Part shown: piece after piece, positions 7,472 through 15,139 of the stretch
How positions within the stretch are numbered: position 1 is the first letter of the stretch
Layout of the letters: every line of letters starts with the position of its first letter
Assembly (NCBI RefSeq): GCF_900107175.1
Contig: NZ_FNOZ01000002.1
Location: 62,001-126,000, forward strand
Origin: Modestobacter sp. DSM 44400
GTDB taxonomy: Bacteria; Actinomycetota; Actinomycetes; Mycobacteriales; Geodermatophilaceae
Direction of reading: 5' to 3'
Length of the DNA stretch: 64,000 bases
The notes under the pieces: generated by a model
Databases searched by the model: none
The model's input: the letters and a program-made list of their open reading frames with translations, nothing else
What the model was told of the DNA's origin: nothing
Program-made: the position numbers and the translations under genes

Positions 7472-8146
7472 GTGCCCGAGGTGCTGCTGGTGGAGGACGA
7501 CGCTGCGCTCCGGGCCACCGTCGCGCGCGCACTGAGGGCCCACGACCTGGACGTCCTGACCGCAGCCGACGGGACGGGCGCGCTGGCCGCGGTCGGACCG
7601 GGCCCGGGCACCCGCTTCGCCGCGGTCGTGCTGGACATCGGCCTGCCCGACTCCGACGGACGCGACGTCTGTGCGGCCCTGCGCGCCCGGGGCATCGACG
7701 TCCCGGTCCTGTTCCTGACCGCCCGCGACCAGTTGCACGACCTGCTGTCGGGTTACGCGGCCGGCGGCGACGAGTACCTGACCAAGCCCTTCCACGTCCG
7801 CGAGCTCCTGGTTCGGCTGGACGTGCTGCTGCGCCGCGGGGTCCCCCGGCCGCCCCCGGCGCCGGAGGTCCTGCAGCTGGACCCGGCGGGGCACTCCCTG
7901 CACGGCCCGGCCGGCCGGCAGCCGCTCACCCCGACGGAGTTCCGGCTGCTGGCCGCCCTGATGTCCGCGACCGGGAGCGTCGTCCGCCGCCGGGAGCTGG
8001 CCCGGGCCGGCTGGCCGGACGGCGCGATCGTCGCCGACAACACCCTGGACCAGTACGTGGCCCGGCTGCGCCGCAAGCTCCGCGACGCCGGGAACCACGG
8101 CCGGACGATCGGCACCGTCGTCGGCGTCGGCTACCGCTTCGCGTGA
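7472..8146 (+). CDS. OmpR-family response regulator
   Basis: DNA-binding two-component regulator, 224 residues. The receiver domain covers about 1-120 with acidic pair E8/D9/D10, phosphoacceptor D55 (VVLDIGLPD), T83 and K105 (EYLTKPF). The winged-helix effector domain (about 130-224) contains LTPTEFRLLAAL, NTLDQYVARLRRKL and the closing GVGYRFA. The GTG at 7472 lacks a ribosome site but lies 7 bases after a -10-like CACCAT, fitting leaderless translation. Its stop overlaps the start of the kinase gene, so both are made together. Confidence 0.93.
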   Translation: MPEVLLVEDDAALRATVARALRAHDLDVLTAADGTGALAAVGPGPGTRFAAVVLDIGLPDSDGRDVCAALRARGIDVPVLFLTARDQLHDLLSGYAAGGDEYLTKPFHVRELLVRLDVLLRRGVPRPPPAPEVLQLDPAGHSLHGPAGRQPLTPTEFRLLAALMSATGSVVRRRELARAGWPDGAIVADNTLDQYVARLRRKLRDAGNHGRTIGTVVGVGYRFA

Positions 8147-9498
8147 GATTCGCCGACCGGCTGCACCGTCAGAGCCTGCGCGCCCGGCTGTCCTGGTCGG
8201 CCTCGGCCGTGGTCGCGCTGTGGGTGCTGCTGCTCGCCGTCGGCGCCAACCTGCTCCTCGGGTCGGCCCTGGCCGGCCAGGCCGACAGCGTCCTGCAGGC
8301 CCGCGCCGAGGCCGCCGCCACCACCCTGGAGGTCGGCGGGGACGACGCCGTCACGGTGGCCGAGGGTGGGGACGACCGGGCCCTCGACGTGGGCACCTGG
8401 ATCCTCGCCGGCGACGGCAGCATCGTGGAGGGGCCTCCCGGCAGCTCGGCGGCCCTGGACCGGGTGGCGGTCCGACTGGCGGGGAGCGGACAGCGGACCG
8501 CCGACGTCGGGGAGGACGAGGCGGTGCGCCTGCTCGCCCTGCCCGTCCGCGACGGCCGCACCCAGGTGGCGACGGTGGTGACCAGCACCAGCCTGGCCCC
8601 CTACCGGCAGCTCGCACGGCTGGCCCTGTGGGGCAGCGCGGCCACCGCGCTGCTGCTGGTGGTGATCGTGCACCTGGTGCTGCGGGCCAACGTCGGGCGC
8701 GCGCTCCGGCCGGTGCAGCAGATGAGCCAGCAGGCCGCCCGGTGGAGCGCCGAGGACGTCGATCGCCGCTTCGGCTCCGCCCGCCGTCCGGAGGAGCTGA
8801 CCGAGCTCGCCGCAACCCTGGACGGCGTCCTGGACCGGCTGTCGGCGGTGCTGCGCCACGAAAAGCGGCTGACCGACGAGCTCTCGCACGAGCTGCGCAC
8901 CCCGCTGACCCGGCTCCGTGCGGAGGTCGACCTGGCCCGCGAGCGCCCGATCGGGGACCCCGCCGTCCCCGCTGCTCTCACCGCCATCGATGCCGCAGCG
9001 CAGGACATGCAGCAGATCGTCGAGACCCTGCTGCAGGCCGGCCGCGCCGGCGCCCGGACCGCACCGGGCCGCTGCCGGCCGGCCGAGGCGGTCGCCACAC
9101 TGCTCGCTCAGACCGGCCCGACGGGGCCGGCCGGCATCGACGTCGCCGTGGACGTCGACCCCTCCCTGGTCGCCGGCGTGGACAGCGCCGTGCTGCAGCG
9201 GCTGCTCGCACCGATGCTGGACAACGCGCTCCGGTACGCCCGCACCCAGGTGCAGGTGCGCGGGAGCCGGACACCGGCAGGGGTCGTCCTGGTCGTCGAC
9301 GACGACGGACCCGGGGTGGCGGCCGCCGACACCGACCGGGTGTTCGTCCCCGGGTGGCGCGCCGACCCCGCCGACGGCCACCCCGGCGGCGGACTCGGCC
9401 TGGCCCTGGCGCGGCGGCTCGCGATGGCGTGCGGCGGAACGGTCACCTGCCGTCCGCAGGAGGGCGGCCGGTTCGAGGTCACCCTGCCCCTGGGATGA
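8143..9498 (+). CDS. Membrane sensor histidine kinase
   Basis: Partner kinase of the preceding regulator, 451 residues. TM1 at about 19-40, a short extracytoplasmic sensor region (41-158), TM2 at about 159-181, a HAMP linker, the H-box ELSHELRTPLTRLRAEV with H249, N-box MLDNALRYA with N361, DDDGPGV (G1) and GGGLGLALAR (G2). GTG at 8143 overlaps the regulator stop (GTGA). The sensor region is acidic (GDDAVTVAEGGDD), which in PhoQ-like kinases can bind cations; that is only a suggestion here. Confidence 0.93.
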   Translation: MRFADRLHRQSLRARLSWSASAVVALWVLLLAVGANLLLGSALAGQADSVLQARAEAAATTLEVGGDDAVTVAEGGDDRALDVGTWILAGDGSIVEGPPGSSAALDRVAVRLAGSGQRTADVGEDEAVRLLALPVRDGRTQVATVVTSTSLAPYRQLARLALWGSAATALLLVVIVHLVLRANVGRALRPVQQMSQQAARWSAEDVDRRFGSARRPEELTELAATLDGVLDRLSAVLRHEKRLTDELSHELRTPLTRLRAEVDLARERPIGDPAVPAALTAIDAAAQDMQQIVETLLQAGRAGARTAPGRCRPAEAVATLLAQTGPTGPAGIDVAVDVDPSLVAGVDSAVLQRLLAPMLDNALRYARTQVQVRGSRTPAGVVLVVDDDGPGVAAADTDRVFVPGWRADPADGHPGGGLGLALARRLAMACGGTVTCRPQEGGRFEVTLPLG

Positions 9499-9521
9499 CC
9501 GGGAGTCGCCGTCCACCTGCG

Positions 9522-9556
9522 CGTTCAGGCCGCGTTCAGGTCCGCGGACCTACCAT
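9522..9556 (+). promoter_or_regulatory. Tandem CGTTCAGG boxes and -10 element before dedA
   Basis: CGTTCAGG at 9522-9529 and 9533-9540 repeats with an 11-bp period, exactly as in the boxes beside the response regulator. A -10-like TACCAT follows at 9551-9556, and the dedA GTG starts 8 bases later, so the promoter is probably activator-dependent (boxes replace the -35) and the message leaderless. Confidence 0.55.
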
Positions 9557-9564
9557 GCCCTGTC

Positions 9565-10176
9565 GTGAGTGGCTTCCTGGACCCGACCCATCTGATCAAC
9601 ACCTTCGGGCTGCTCGGCATGATGCTGATCATCTTCGCCGAGTGCGGGCTGCTCGTCGGGTTTTTCCTGCCCGGCGACTCGCTGCTGTTCACCGGCGGCC
9701 TACTGGCCGCCACCGGGCTGATCGCGCCGCTCTGGGTGCTGCTGCTCGCGTTGCCCGTCGCGGCGATCGCCGGCAACCTCGCCGGCTACTGGATCGGGCG
9801 CGCGGCCGGGCCCGCGGTCTTCAGCAAGCCCTCCAGCCGGCTGTTCCGGCCCGAGTACGTCGAGCGTTCCCAGGCCTTCTTCGACCGCAACGGCGCCCGC
9901 ACCATCGTGCTGGCCCGGTTCGTCCCCATCGTGCGGACCTTCGCCACGGTGATGGCCGGCGCCTCGCGGATGGACCTCCGCCGCTACGCGCTGCACTCCG
10001 CGGTCGGCGGCGTGCTCTGGACCACCGCGGTGACCCTGCTGGGCTACTGGCTCGGGCAGGTCGCACTGGTCCGCGACCACGTCGAGCTGTTCATCCTCGG
10101 CATCGTGGCCCTCTCCCTGGTGCCGGTCGTGGTCGAGGTCGTCCGTAGCCGCCGTTCGGCGCGTAGCACCCGCTGA
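9565..10176 (+). CDS. DedA family membrane protein
   Basis: Polytopic membrane protein of 203 residues. DedA/SNARE-associated features are in order: an N-terminal membrane region FAECGLLVGFFLPGDSLLF (about 24-42), then GNLAGYWIGRAAG, the conserved FxRNGARTIVLARFVPIVRTF (about 106-127) and VMAGASRMDLRRYALHSAVGGVLW. DedA proteins are implicated in lipid-carrier (undecaprenyl phosphate) or phospholipid flipping and membrane homeostasis. Its promoter shares boxes with the two-component locus upstream. GTG start probably leaderless. Confidence 0.9.
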   Translation: MSGFLDPTHLINTFGLLGMMLIIFAECGLLVGFFLPGDSLLFTGGLLAATGLIAPLWVLLLALPVAAIAGNLAGYWIGRAAGPAVFSKPSSRLFRPEYVERSQAFFDRNGARTIVLARFVPIVRTFATVMAGASRMDLRRYALHSAVGGVLWTTAVTLLGYWLGQVALVRDHVELFILGIVALSLVPVVVEVVRSRRSARSTR

Positions 10177-10213
10177 CCTCCCCCCCTGCCTGCTCGATGT
10201 ACCCGGAGGACCC

Positions 10214-10615
10214 ATGACCACGCGCGCCGCCACCCTCGGCACCACCTCCCCGGACACCCTGCAGCGCGCGTTGCGCATGTCCGCCGTCCTGACGGTGGTC
10301 AGCCTGGCGTTCCAGTTCGTCACTGCCGGCCAGCTGTTCCCGCAGGGCGGACCCGAGGAGCTGCACGCCGGCGGGGCGATCGTCCTGCACGTGCTCAGCG
10401 GGCTCACAGCGATCGCCGCCGTCCTGCTCTGGCGCCGCTCCGCAGCTCCTCCGTGGGCCGCCGTCCTGGCGGTGGTCGTCTTCGTGCTGACGTTCGTCCA
10501 GGCCGCCACCGGCGGCCGCGACACCTTGTGGGTGCACGTACCCGGGGCGATGGTGCTCACCGTCGGGGCGGCCTGGGTGATGGTCTGGAGCCTCGGGCGC
10601 GGCACCCGCACCTGA
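10214..10615 (+). CDS. Four-helix hypothetical membrane protein
   Basis: A 133-residue protein with four hydrophobic helices (about residues 23-40, 57-76, 83-103 and 108-127), small periplasmic loops, and an Arg/Thr-rich cytosolic N-terminus. A GGAGG site 3-4 bases before the ATG supports the start. I do not recognise a named family with certainty; actinobacterial DUF6220-like proteins look similar. It follows dedA by 37 bp on the same strand and could be co-transcribed. Confidence 0.7.
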   Translation: MTTRAATLGTTSPDTLQRALRMSAVLTVVSLAFQFVTAGQLFPQGGPEELHAGGAIVLHVLSGLTAIAAVLLWRRSAAPPWAAVLAVVVFVLTFVQAATGGRDTLWVHVPGAMVLTVGAAWVMVWSLGRGTRT

Positions 10616-10633
10616 CCGGTACCCGCGTGCGGC

Positions 10634-11097
10634 ATGCTCCCCGTCAGGCGCACCCGGGCGCTCGGCGCGGCGCTCATCGCCGTCACCGCGGCAGCGTGCC
10701 TCTCGGGGTGCACGGTCCTCTCGGGGTGCACGGTCGACGGCGCCGCCCTGCACCGATGCCTGCCGTCCCGGCTCTCCGCCGGCCCGTCGGAGGTGCCGGT
10801 CGGGGGCGCGTTCACGCTCTCCAGCCCGCCGTTCGAGTGCGATGCCAGCTATCCGTCGGGAGCCGAGTACACCCTGGTGCTGCAGCTGCTGGGCCGCGGC
10901 GACCCGGTCGAGCTGGGTATCGAACCGGTCGCCGAGGACGGGTCGTTCCGCACCACCGTGACCATCCCGCTCACCGCACCACCGGTGCAGCTGCGGTGGA
11001 GGTGCTCGGCAGCGCGTACGACGAGCCCTGCGACGACACGGGCGGGGCGAGGTGCGCCGGCTACGACGTCGACCTCGTCCTGCTGCCCTCCGGCTGA
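10634..11097 (+). pseudogene. Frameshifted small lipoprotein gene
   Basis: From ATG 10634 the frame encodes a lipoprotein signal peptide (RRTRALGAALIAVTAAACLS, lipobox near LSGC) and a compact secreted domain with Cys pairs (HRCLPS... PPFECDAS... TLVLQLLG). At about 10980 the frame goes wrong; adding one base gives AAVEVLGSAYDEPCDD followed by GYDVDLVLLPSG and a TGA at 11097, a plausible natural C-terminus with two more Cys. So one base appears to be lost. The lipobox is duplicated by a tandem repeat (10699-10734). Function unknown. Confidence 0.6.
10699..10734 (+). repeat. 18-bp tandem duplication inside the lipobox
   Basis: CCTCTCGGGGTGCACGGT is present twice, back to back and without mismatch. 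It duplicates six codons (LSGCTV), giving the lipoprotein two consecutive lipobox-like motifs with two candidate acylated cysteines. Confidence 0.9.
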
Positions 11098-11098
11098 T

Positions 11099-11133
11099 GC
11101 GTACGGACGTACGCTGACTGTGTACGGTCGTAC
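11099..11133. promoter_or_regulatory. Twin palindromes, likely TetR operator of the maa-tetR-MFS cluster
   Basis: GCGTACGGACGTACGC (11099-11114) and GTACGGTCGTAC (11122-11133) are palindromes with centres 21 bp apart, two helical turns, ending 2 bp before the acetyltransferase start. A TACGGT -10-like box lies in the second palindrome. TetR repressors typically bind such sites, and a TetR gene is second in this cluster. Confidence 0.6.
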
Positions 11134-11135
11134 GC

Positions 11136-11708
11136 ATGGACGACGACAGCAGGACGATGCGGGACCGGATGCTCGCCGGCGACGCCTACATCGCCGATGA
11201 CCCCGACCTGGCCCGCGAGAACGGCCGGGCCCAGTCGCTGACCCTCCGGTACAACTCGATGGACCCCACCGATGGGCCCGGCAAGCGCGCCGTGCTGGAA
11301 GAGCTGCTCGGCGCCTTCGGCCCGGGCAGCGAGATCCGGCCCCCTTTCCACTGCGACTACGGGTACCGGACCACCGTCGGGGCGCGGACCTTCGCCAACT
11401 GGGGGCTCATCAGCCTGGACGTCGCGCGGGTGACCATCGGGGACGACGTCCAGATCGGCCCGAACGTCCAGCTGCTCACCGCCACCCACCCGCTCGAGCC
11501 CCGCCCCCGGCGGGACAAGTGGGAGGGGTCGGCGCCCATCGTCCTGGAGGACAACGTGTGGCTCGGCGGCGGGGTGATCGTCTGCCCCGGGGTGACCATC
11601 GGCGCGGACACCGTGGTGGGCGCCGGCTCCGTGGTGACCCGGGACCTCCCCGCCGGGGTCGTCGCGGTCGGGAATCCGGCCCGGGTGATCCGGCGGATCG
11701 ACGGATGA
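11136..11708 (+). CDS. maa: Sugar O-acetyltransferase, maltose/galactoside acetyltransferase type
   Basis: Acetyl-CoA-dependent O-acetyltransferase of the LacA/Maa/NodL left-handed beta-helix family, 190 residues. The N-terminal helical cap (MRDRMLAGDAYIADDPDLAR) and GSEIRPPFHCDYGY mark the family. The catalytic His is in TATHPLEPRPR (His about 117). Hexapeptide repeats continue through VWLGGGVIVCPGVTIGADTVVGAGSVVTRDLP to VAVGNPARVIRRI. Sugar acceptor not known. Its start lies on the twin palindromes, and the stop overlaps tetR (ATGA). An in-frame ATG at 11157 is an alternative start. Confidence 0.88.
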   Translation: MDDDSRTMRDRMLAGDAYIADDPDLARENGRAQSLTLRYNSMDPTDGPGKRAVLEELLGAFGPGSEIRPPFHCDYGYRTTVGARTFANWGLISLDVARVTIGDDVQIGPNVQLLTATHPLEPRPRRDKWEGSAPIVLEDNVWLGGGVIVCPGVTIGADTVVGAGSVVTRDLPAGVVAVGNPARVIRRIDG

Positions 11709-12280
11709 GCGGCGCCGCTGCCGATTCCGCGCCGGCGGCCGTCCGGCGGCACGATCCCGAGCGTCGCGACCGGCTCGTCGACGTCGCCATCGACGTGATC
11801 GCCGACCACGGTGTCGCCGGCACGACCCATCGGCGGATCGCCGCGGCCGCCGACGTCCCGCTGGGCTCGCTGACCTACCACTTCACTGGCCTGGAGGACC
11901 TGCGCGCGCAGGCGTTCGCCCGGCACGCCGCCCGGATGGCAGCGGTCTACGAGGCCCACTTCGCCGGGGTGTCCACCCGCGAGGAGCTGCTGGACGCCGT
12001 TACCGACCTGGTACACGGCAACGCCGGTGCCGACGACCGGGACTGGGCGGTGGCCTACGAGCTCTACCTGGCCGCCCTCCGGAACCCGGAGCTGCGGGCG
12101 GTCACCGAGTCCTGGATGGGGGCCAGCCGGGCCGTGCTGGAGCGCATCGTCGACCAGGTCACCGCGCGGGGCGTCGACGGCCTGATCGAGGGCCTGGTGA
12201 TACACAAGATCCTTTCCACCGGACAGCCGCGGCGGGAGGAAACCCGGCAGATCGTGGCCCGGGTCCTCGATGGCCACTGA
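11705..12280 (+). CDS. TetR-family transcriptional regulator
   Basis: A 191-residue repressor. The N-terminal HTH (about residues 18-63) reads DRLVDVAIDVIADHGVAGTT, then HRRIAAAADVPLGSLTYHF, the standard TetR helix-turn-helix. The rest is a helical ligand domain (TetR C-terminal type, LYLAALRNPELRAVTESWM). Its ATG overlaps the maa stop and its end overlaps the MFS gene by 11 bp, so it most likely regulates this three-gene unit through the palindromes at 11099-11133. Confidence 0.92.
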   Translation: MSGAAADSAPAAVRRHDPERRDRLVDVAIDVIADHGVAGTTHRRIAAAADVPLGSLTYHFTGLEDLRAQAFARHAARMAAVYEAHFAGVSTREELLDAVTDLVHGNAGADDRDWAVAYELYLAALRNPELRAVTESWMGASRAVLERIVDQVTARGVDGLIEGLVIHKILSTGQPRREETRQIVARVLDGH

Positions 12281-13532
12281 CCTGCAGGCACCCGCCCTCC
12301 CGGCACTCCGCCGGGCCCGCGCCGGGGTGGCCGCGTGCTTCTTCACCAATGCCGTTCTCTTTGCCAACCTGGTGCCCCGCTACCCCGAGGTCAAGGACCG
12401 CCTGGGCCTCAGCAACGCGGCCTTCGGCGCTGCACTGGCCGCCTTTCCACTGGGGTCGCTGCTGGCCGCGCTGTCGGCCGGGGCGCTGATCCGGCGGTTC
12501 GGGTCCGCCCGGCTGGCCTCCTCCGGGCTCGTGCTGCTCGCCGTGGCGCTGTGGGCTGCGGCCGTGGCACCCGCCTGGTGGGTGCTCGCCGCCGCGCTGC
12601 TGGTGGGCGGCGCCCTCGACGCGGTGGTCGACGTGGCGCAGAACGCCCACGGTCTGCGCTTGCAACGGCACTACGGCCGGTCGATCCTCAACGCCTTCCA
12701 CGGCGTCTGGAGCATCGGCGCGGTCACCGGCGGGCTGCTGGGTTCGGCGGCCGCCGGCCTCGGCGTGCCCCTCGCCGTCCATCTGGCGGTCTCAACGGCC
12801 GTCTTCAGCGTGCTCGCCCTGCTGAGCGCCCGGTTGATGCTCCCCGGGTCGGACACCGCCGACCGGGCACCCGACCGGTTGCCGGGCGACGCCGCTCCGG
12901 GGCACGCCACTTCCGGGGACGCCGCCGCGGGGCGCGGCAGTGTCCGGCGGGCCGCCGTCCCGATGCTGGGCGCCCTGGGCGTCCTCGTCGTCTGCGGCGC
13001 GTTCGTCGAGGACGCCGGCGCCTCGTGGAGCGCGTTGTACCTGCGCAACGACCTCGGGGCCGGCGCGGCCGTCGCCGGACTGGGGTTCGTCGCCCTGCAG
13101 TCCGCTATGACGATCGGCCGGCTGACCGGGGACCGCGTCGTCGACCGCTTCGGCCAGCGCCGGGTGGCCCGCGCCGGCGGCGTGGCGATCGCCGGAGGCA
13201 TGGGGCTGGCCCTCACGTTCCCGTCGGTGCCGGCCACCCTGGCCGGCTTCGCGCTGGCCGGGCTGGGAGTGGCCACGCTGATCCCGGCGGTGTTCGCGGC
13301 CGCGGACGCGCCGTCCGGCCTGCCGCACGGCACCGGCCTGGCCGTTTCGAACTGGCTGATGCGCATCGGGTTCCTGCTGTCCCCGCCGCTGATCGGGCTG
13401 GTGGCCGACGCCGCCGGCCTACGCACCGCCCTGCTCACCGTCGTGCTGGCCGGCGCCGGCGTGCTGGTGCTCGGCCGGGTCCCGCGGACGTCGGTCGGCC
13501 CGGAGCGCACTCCCGCCAGACCGGACCAGTAA
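12270..13532 (+). CDS. MFS transporter
   Basis: A 420-residue major facilitator superfamily permease with about twelve helices. N-terminal half: FFTNAVLFANLVPRYPEVKD (TM1 region), LSNAAFGAALAAFPLGSLLA, GALIRRFGSARLAS (motif A-like loop). C-terminal half: GLGFVALQSAMTIGRLTGDR and VVDRFGQRRVAR. A Gly/Ala-rich loop (about 193-222) separates the halves. The ALDAVVDVAQNAHG segment recalls fucose-permease or sugar/drug exporters. It is translationally linked to tetR; with the sugar acetyltransferase this suggests export of acetylated compounds, an inference. Confidence 0.88.
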   Translation: MATDLQAPALPALRRARAGVAACFFTNAVLFANLVPRYPEVKDRLGLSNAAFGAALAAFPLGSLLAALSAGALIRRFGSARLASSGLVLLAVALWAAAVAPAWWVLAAALLVGGALDAVVDVAQNAHGLRLQRHYGRSILNAFHGVWSIGAVTGGLLGSAAAGLGVPLAVHLAVSTAVFSVLALLSARLMLPGSDTADRAPDRLPGDAAPGHATSGDAAAGRGSVRRAAVPMLGALGVLVVCGAFVEDAGASWSALYLRNDLGAGAAVAGLGFVALQSAMTIGRLTGDRVVDRFGQRRVARAGGVAIAGGMGLALTFPSVPATLAGFALAGLGVATLIPAVFAAADAPSGLPHGTGLAVSNWLMRIGFLLSPPLIGLVADAAGLRTALLTVVLAGAGVLVLGRVPRTSVGPERTPARPDQ

Positions 13533-13594
13533 CGCCGGTATCCGGGCGCTGCAATGTGCGGTTCCCGGCGACTCCCTCGACGACGCCGTCCCAG

Positions 13595-13641
13595 CGTCAG
13601 GCACGGACAACGTCAGGCACGGACAACGTCAGGCACGGACA
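13595..13641. repeat. 16-bp tandem repeat, three copies, over the gntR stop codon
   Basis: CGTCAGGCACGGACAA repeats at 13595, 13611 and 13627, the third copy matching 15 of 16 bases. Each copy contains the sequence that provides the TGA stop of the minus-strand GntR gene, so the end of the gene has been duplicated outward twice. Confidence 0.9.
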
Positions 13642-14009
13642 GCGACGAGTGCAGCGCGCAGGAGGGAGATGGTCGTCTCTTCGCTCATCCCGGCTCGACG
13701 GGCGCGGGTGGCGAGCTCGGTGGCAGCCTGCCGCACGTCGACGGATGCGGTCGCCGGTGTCGATGGCCCGGTGACCACGGTGCCCAGCCGGCGTCGGCTG
13801 GCGACGAGTCCGGCGGTCTCGAGCTCGCGGTAGGCGCGTGCCACAGTGCCCGTTGCGACGCCGAGGTCGGCGGCGAGCGCCCGGATGGTGGGCAGGCGGG
13901 TTCCCGCGTCGAGCTGACCACTGTCGATGACCGCGGCCATCTGGGCGCGGATCTGCTCGTAGGGCGGCGTCGGGCTGGCGAGGTCGACGGCAACGTCCAC
14001 GCGGCTCAC
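13629..14009 (-). CDS. GntR-family regulator, short YtrA type
   Basis: A 126-residue regulator. The winged helix covers about 14-76: PPYEQIRAQMAAVIDSGQLD, then GTRLPTIRALAADLGVATGT and VARAYRELETAGLVASRRRLGTVV. Only a short C-terminal helical tail follows, as in YtrA-subfamily GntR proteins that usually control an adjacent membrane or ABC transporter. GTG at 14009 overlaps the stop of the upstream membrane gene (GTGA), so it is the second gene of that operon. Its 3' end carries the tandem repeat at 13595-13641. Confidence 0.9.
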   Translation of the reverse strand: MSRVDVAVDLASPTPPYEQIRAQMAAVIDSGQLDAGTRLPTIRALAADLGVATGTVARAYRELETAGLVASRRRLGTVVTGPSTPATASVDVRQAATELATRARRAGMSEETTISLLRAALVAVRA

Positions 14010-14950
14010 TGACCCGCGGCGACGGGCTCAGCCGGCACGGCAGGGGTGCGGACGAGGAAGACCGCCACCCCGGCCAGGGCGCTTCCCATTCCGACGACCG
14101 CGAGTGCCCCGCCCACCCACGGCAGGACGGAAGCTGCGACACCGACGGGTAGCTCGTTGAGCCGCGCGGTCTCGGCTGCGCCGGTCGATGCGCTACGGAC
14201 CGCGAGCCCACTGACCGCCGACAGCCCGCCGACCACGACCATCGCCGCAGTGGTCGATCCGCGGAGCACCCGCTGGGCGGAGGCCCGGCGGAGTGCTGCC
14301 TCCACCTCCTCGTGGTCGGTGACAACCGCTGGACGGTTGGCCACCACCCACAGGGCGGCGAGGGTCAGCGCTACGAGGCAGGCCAGGCCCACAAGGGCCG
14401 GCACTCCGTATCCGCTGCCCACGAACGGGGAGGCAGCTCCCTCCACGAGCCCACCGCCGGCACGGACCGTGACGCTGCGGCCGTAAGGGTCGGCTACCGC
14501 CGCGCCCACCGCGATGAGGGCGACCCCGGCGGCCAGCGTCGCGGCAGCCGACCGCCGCAGCCACGCCGGTACGGAGTGCAGCAGACCGCGGTGCGCCAAC
14601 CGGGCGCGTCGAACCACTCCACCGGGCCGGGGCCAGGTCAGCTCTCCGACCAGGACGGTGCCGGTGTGGGCGACTCCAAAGGCCAGCGGCAGCATCATCG
14701 CGGCCACGCCGGCGCGCCCGGCCATCGCGACCCCGTACACCACCGGGAGCATCGCTGCGAAGCCGGCGGCCACCGCGGCGCACAGACCCACCGCGACGGC
14801 GGCTGCAGAGGTCCGAGCGGCGTACTGCCGCGCCTCGGCGACCGTCGTTTCCTCGCCTCCTGCGGACTGGCGCACGAGGAGCGCGGTCAGTCCTGAGACC
14901 AGGCCGACGAGCAGCAGGAGTACGAGCAGCGGTGCGAGCGTCATGGCCAT
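14006..14950 (-). CDS. Polytopic membrane protein co-encoded with a GntR regulator
   Basis: A 314-residue membrane protein with about eight helices: 5-23 (LAPLLVLLLLVGLVSGLTAL), 44-65, 72-92, then after a charged loop (PRPGGVVRRARLAHRG) further helices near 135-150, 185-205, 235-255 and 275-305. No named family recognised. The ATG at 14950 has GAGG nearby, with a second ATG two codons later (14944). YtrA-type regulators normally repress such operons. The arrangement membrane protein first, regulator second and coupled, suggests autoregulation. Confidence 0.7.
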   Translation of the reverse strand: MAMTLAPLLVLLLLVGLVSGLTALLVRQSAGGEETTVAEARQYAARTSAAAVAVGLCAAVAAGFAAMLPVVYGVAMAGRAGVAAMMLPLAFGVAHTGTVLVGELTWPRPGGVVRRARLAHRGLLHSVPAWLRRSAAATLAAGVALIAVGAAVADPYGRSVTVRAGGGLVEGAASPFVGSGYGVPALVGLACLVALTLAALWVVANRPAVVTDHEEVEAALRRASAQRVLRGSTTAAMVVVGGLSAVSGLAVRSASTGAAETARLNELPVGVAASVLPWVGGALAVVGMGSALAGVAVFLVRTPAVPAEPVAAGQ

Positions 14951-15061
14951 CCTCGACTGGGTCTGTATCAAGTAGGCGAGACATCGGCACATCAGTCGGA
15001 AGCCATCAAGGCACCATTCCGGTGCGGCGCGTCGCACGTGCCAGAGAGTCTGCGAGGAGCG

Positions 15062-15104
15062 ACCACATACGCCCGGGGTCACGACCCCGGGCGTGGTGTG
15101 TGGT
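15062..15104. terminator. Strong GC hairpin downstream of the TfoX-like gene
   Basis: CGCCCGGGGTC (15070-15080) pairs perfectly with GACCCCGGGCG (15083-15093) around a 2-base loop, and the flanks ACCACA/TGTGGT extend it with a small bulge. It lies after the minus-strand TfoX-like gene and before the next minus-strand promoter. No T-run follows, as is common in actinobacteria. Confidence 0.6.
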
Positions 15105-15139
15105 GGCTACCGCGTGATGTTCATGTCTGGTCAAGGCGC

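Noticed and set aside
15005-15060. Possible small RNA or tRNA-like sequence before the hairpin at 15062
   Set aside because: Several short inverted repeats can be drawn but no stable cloverleaf or conserved element emerges.
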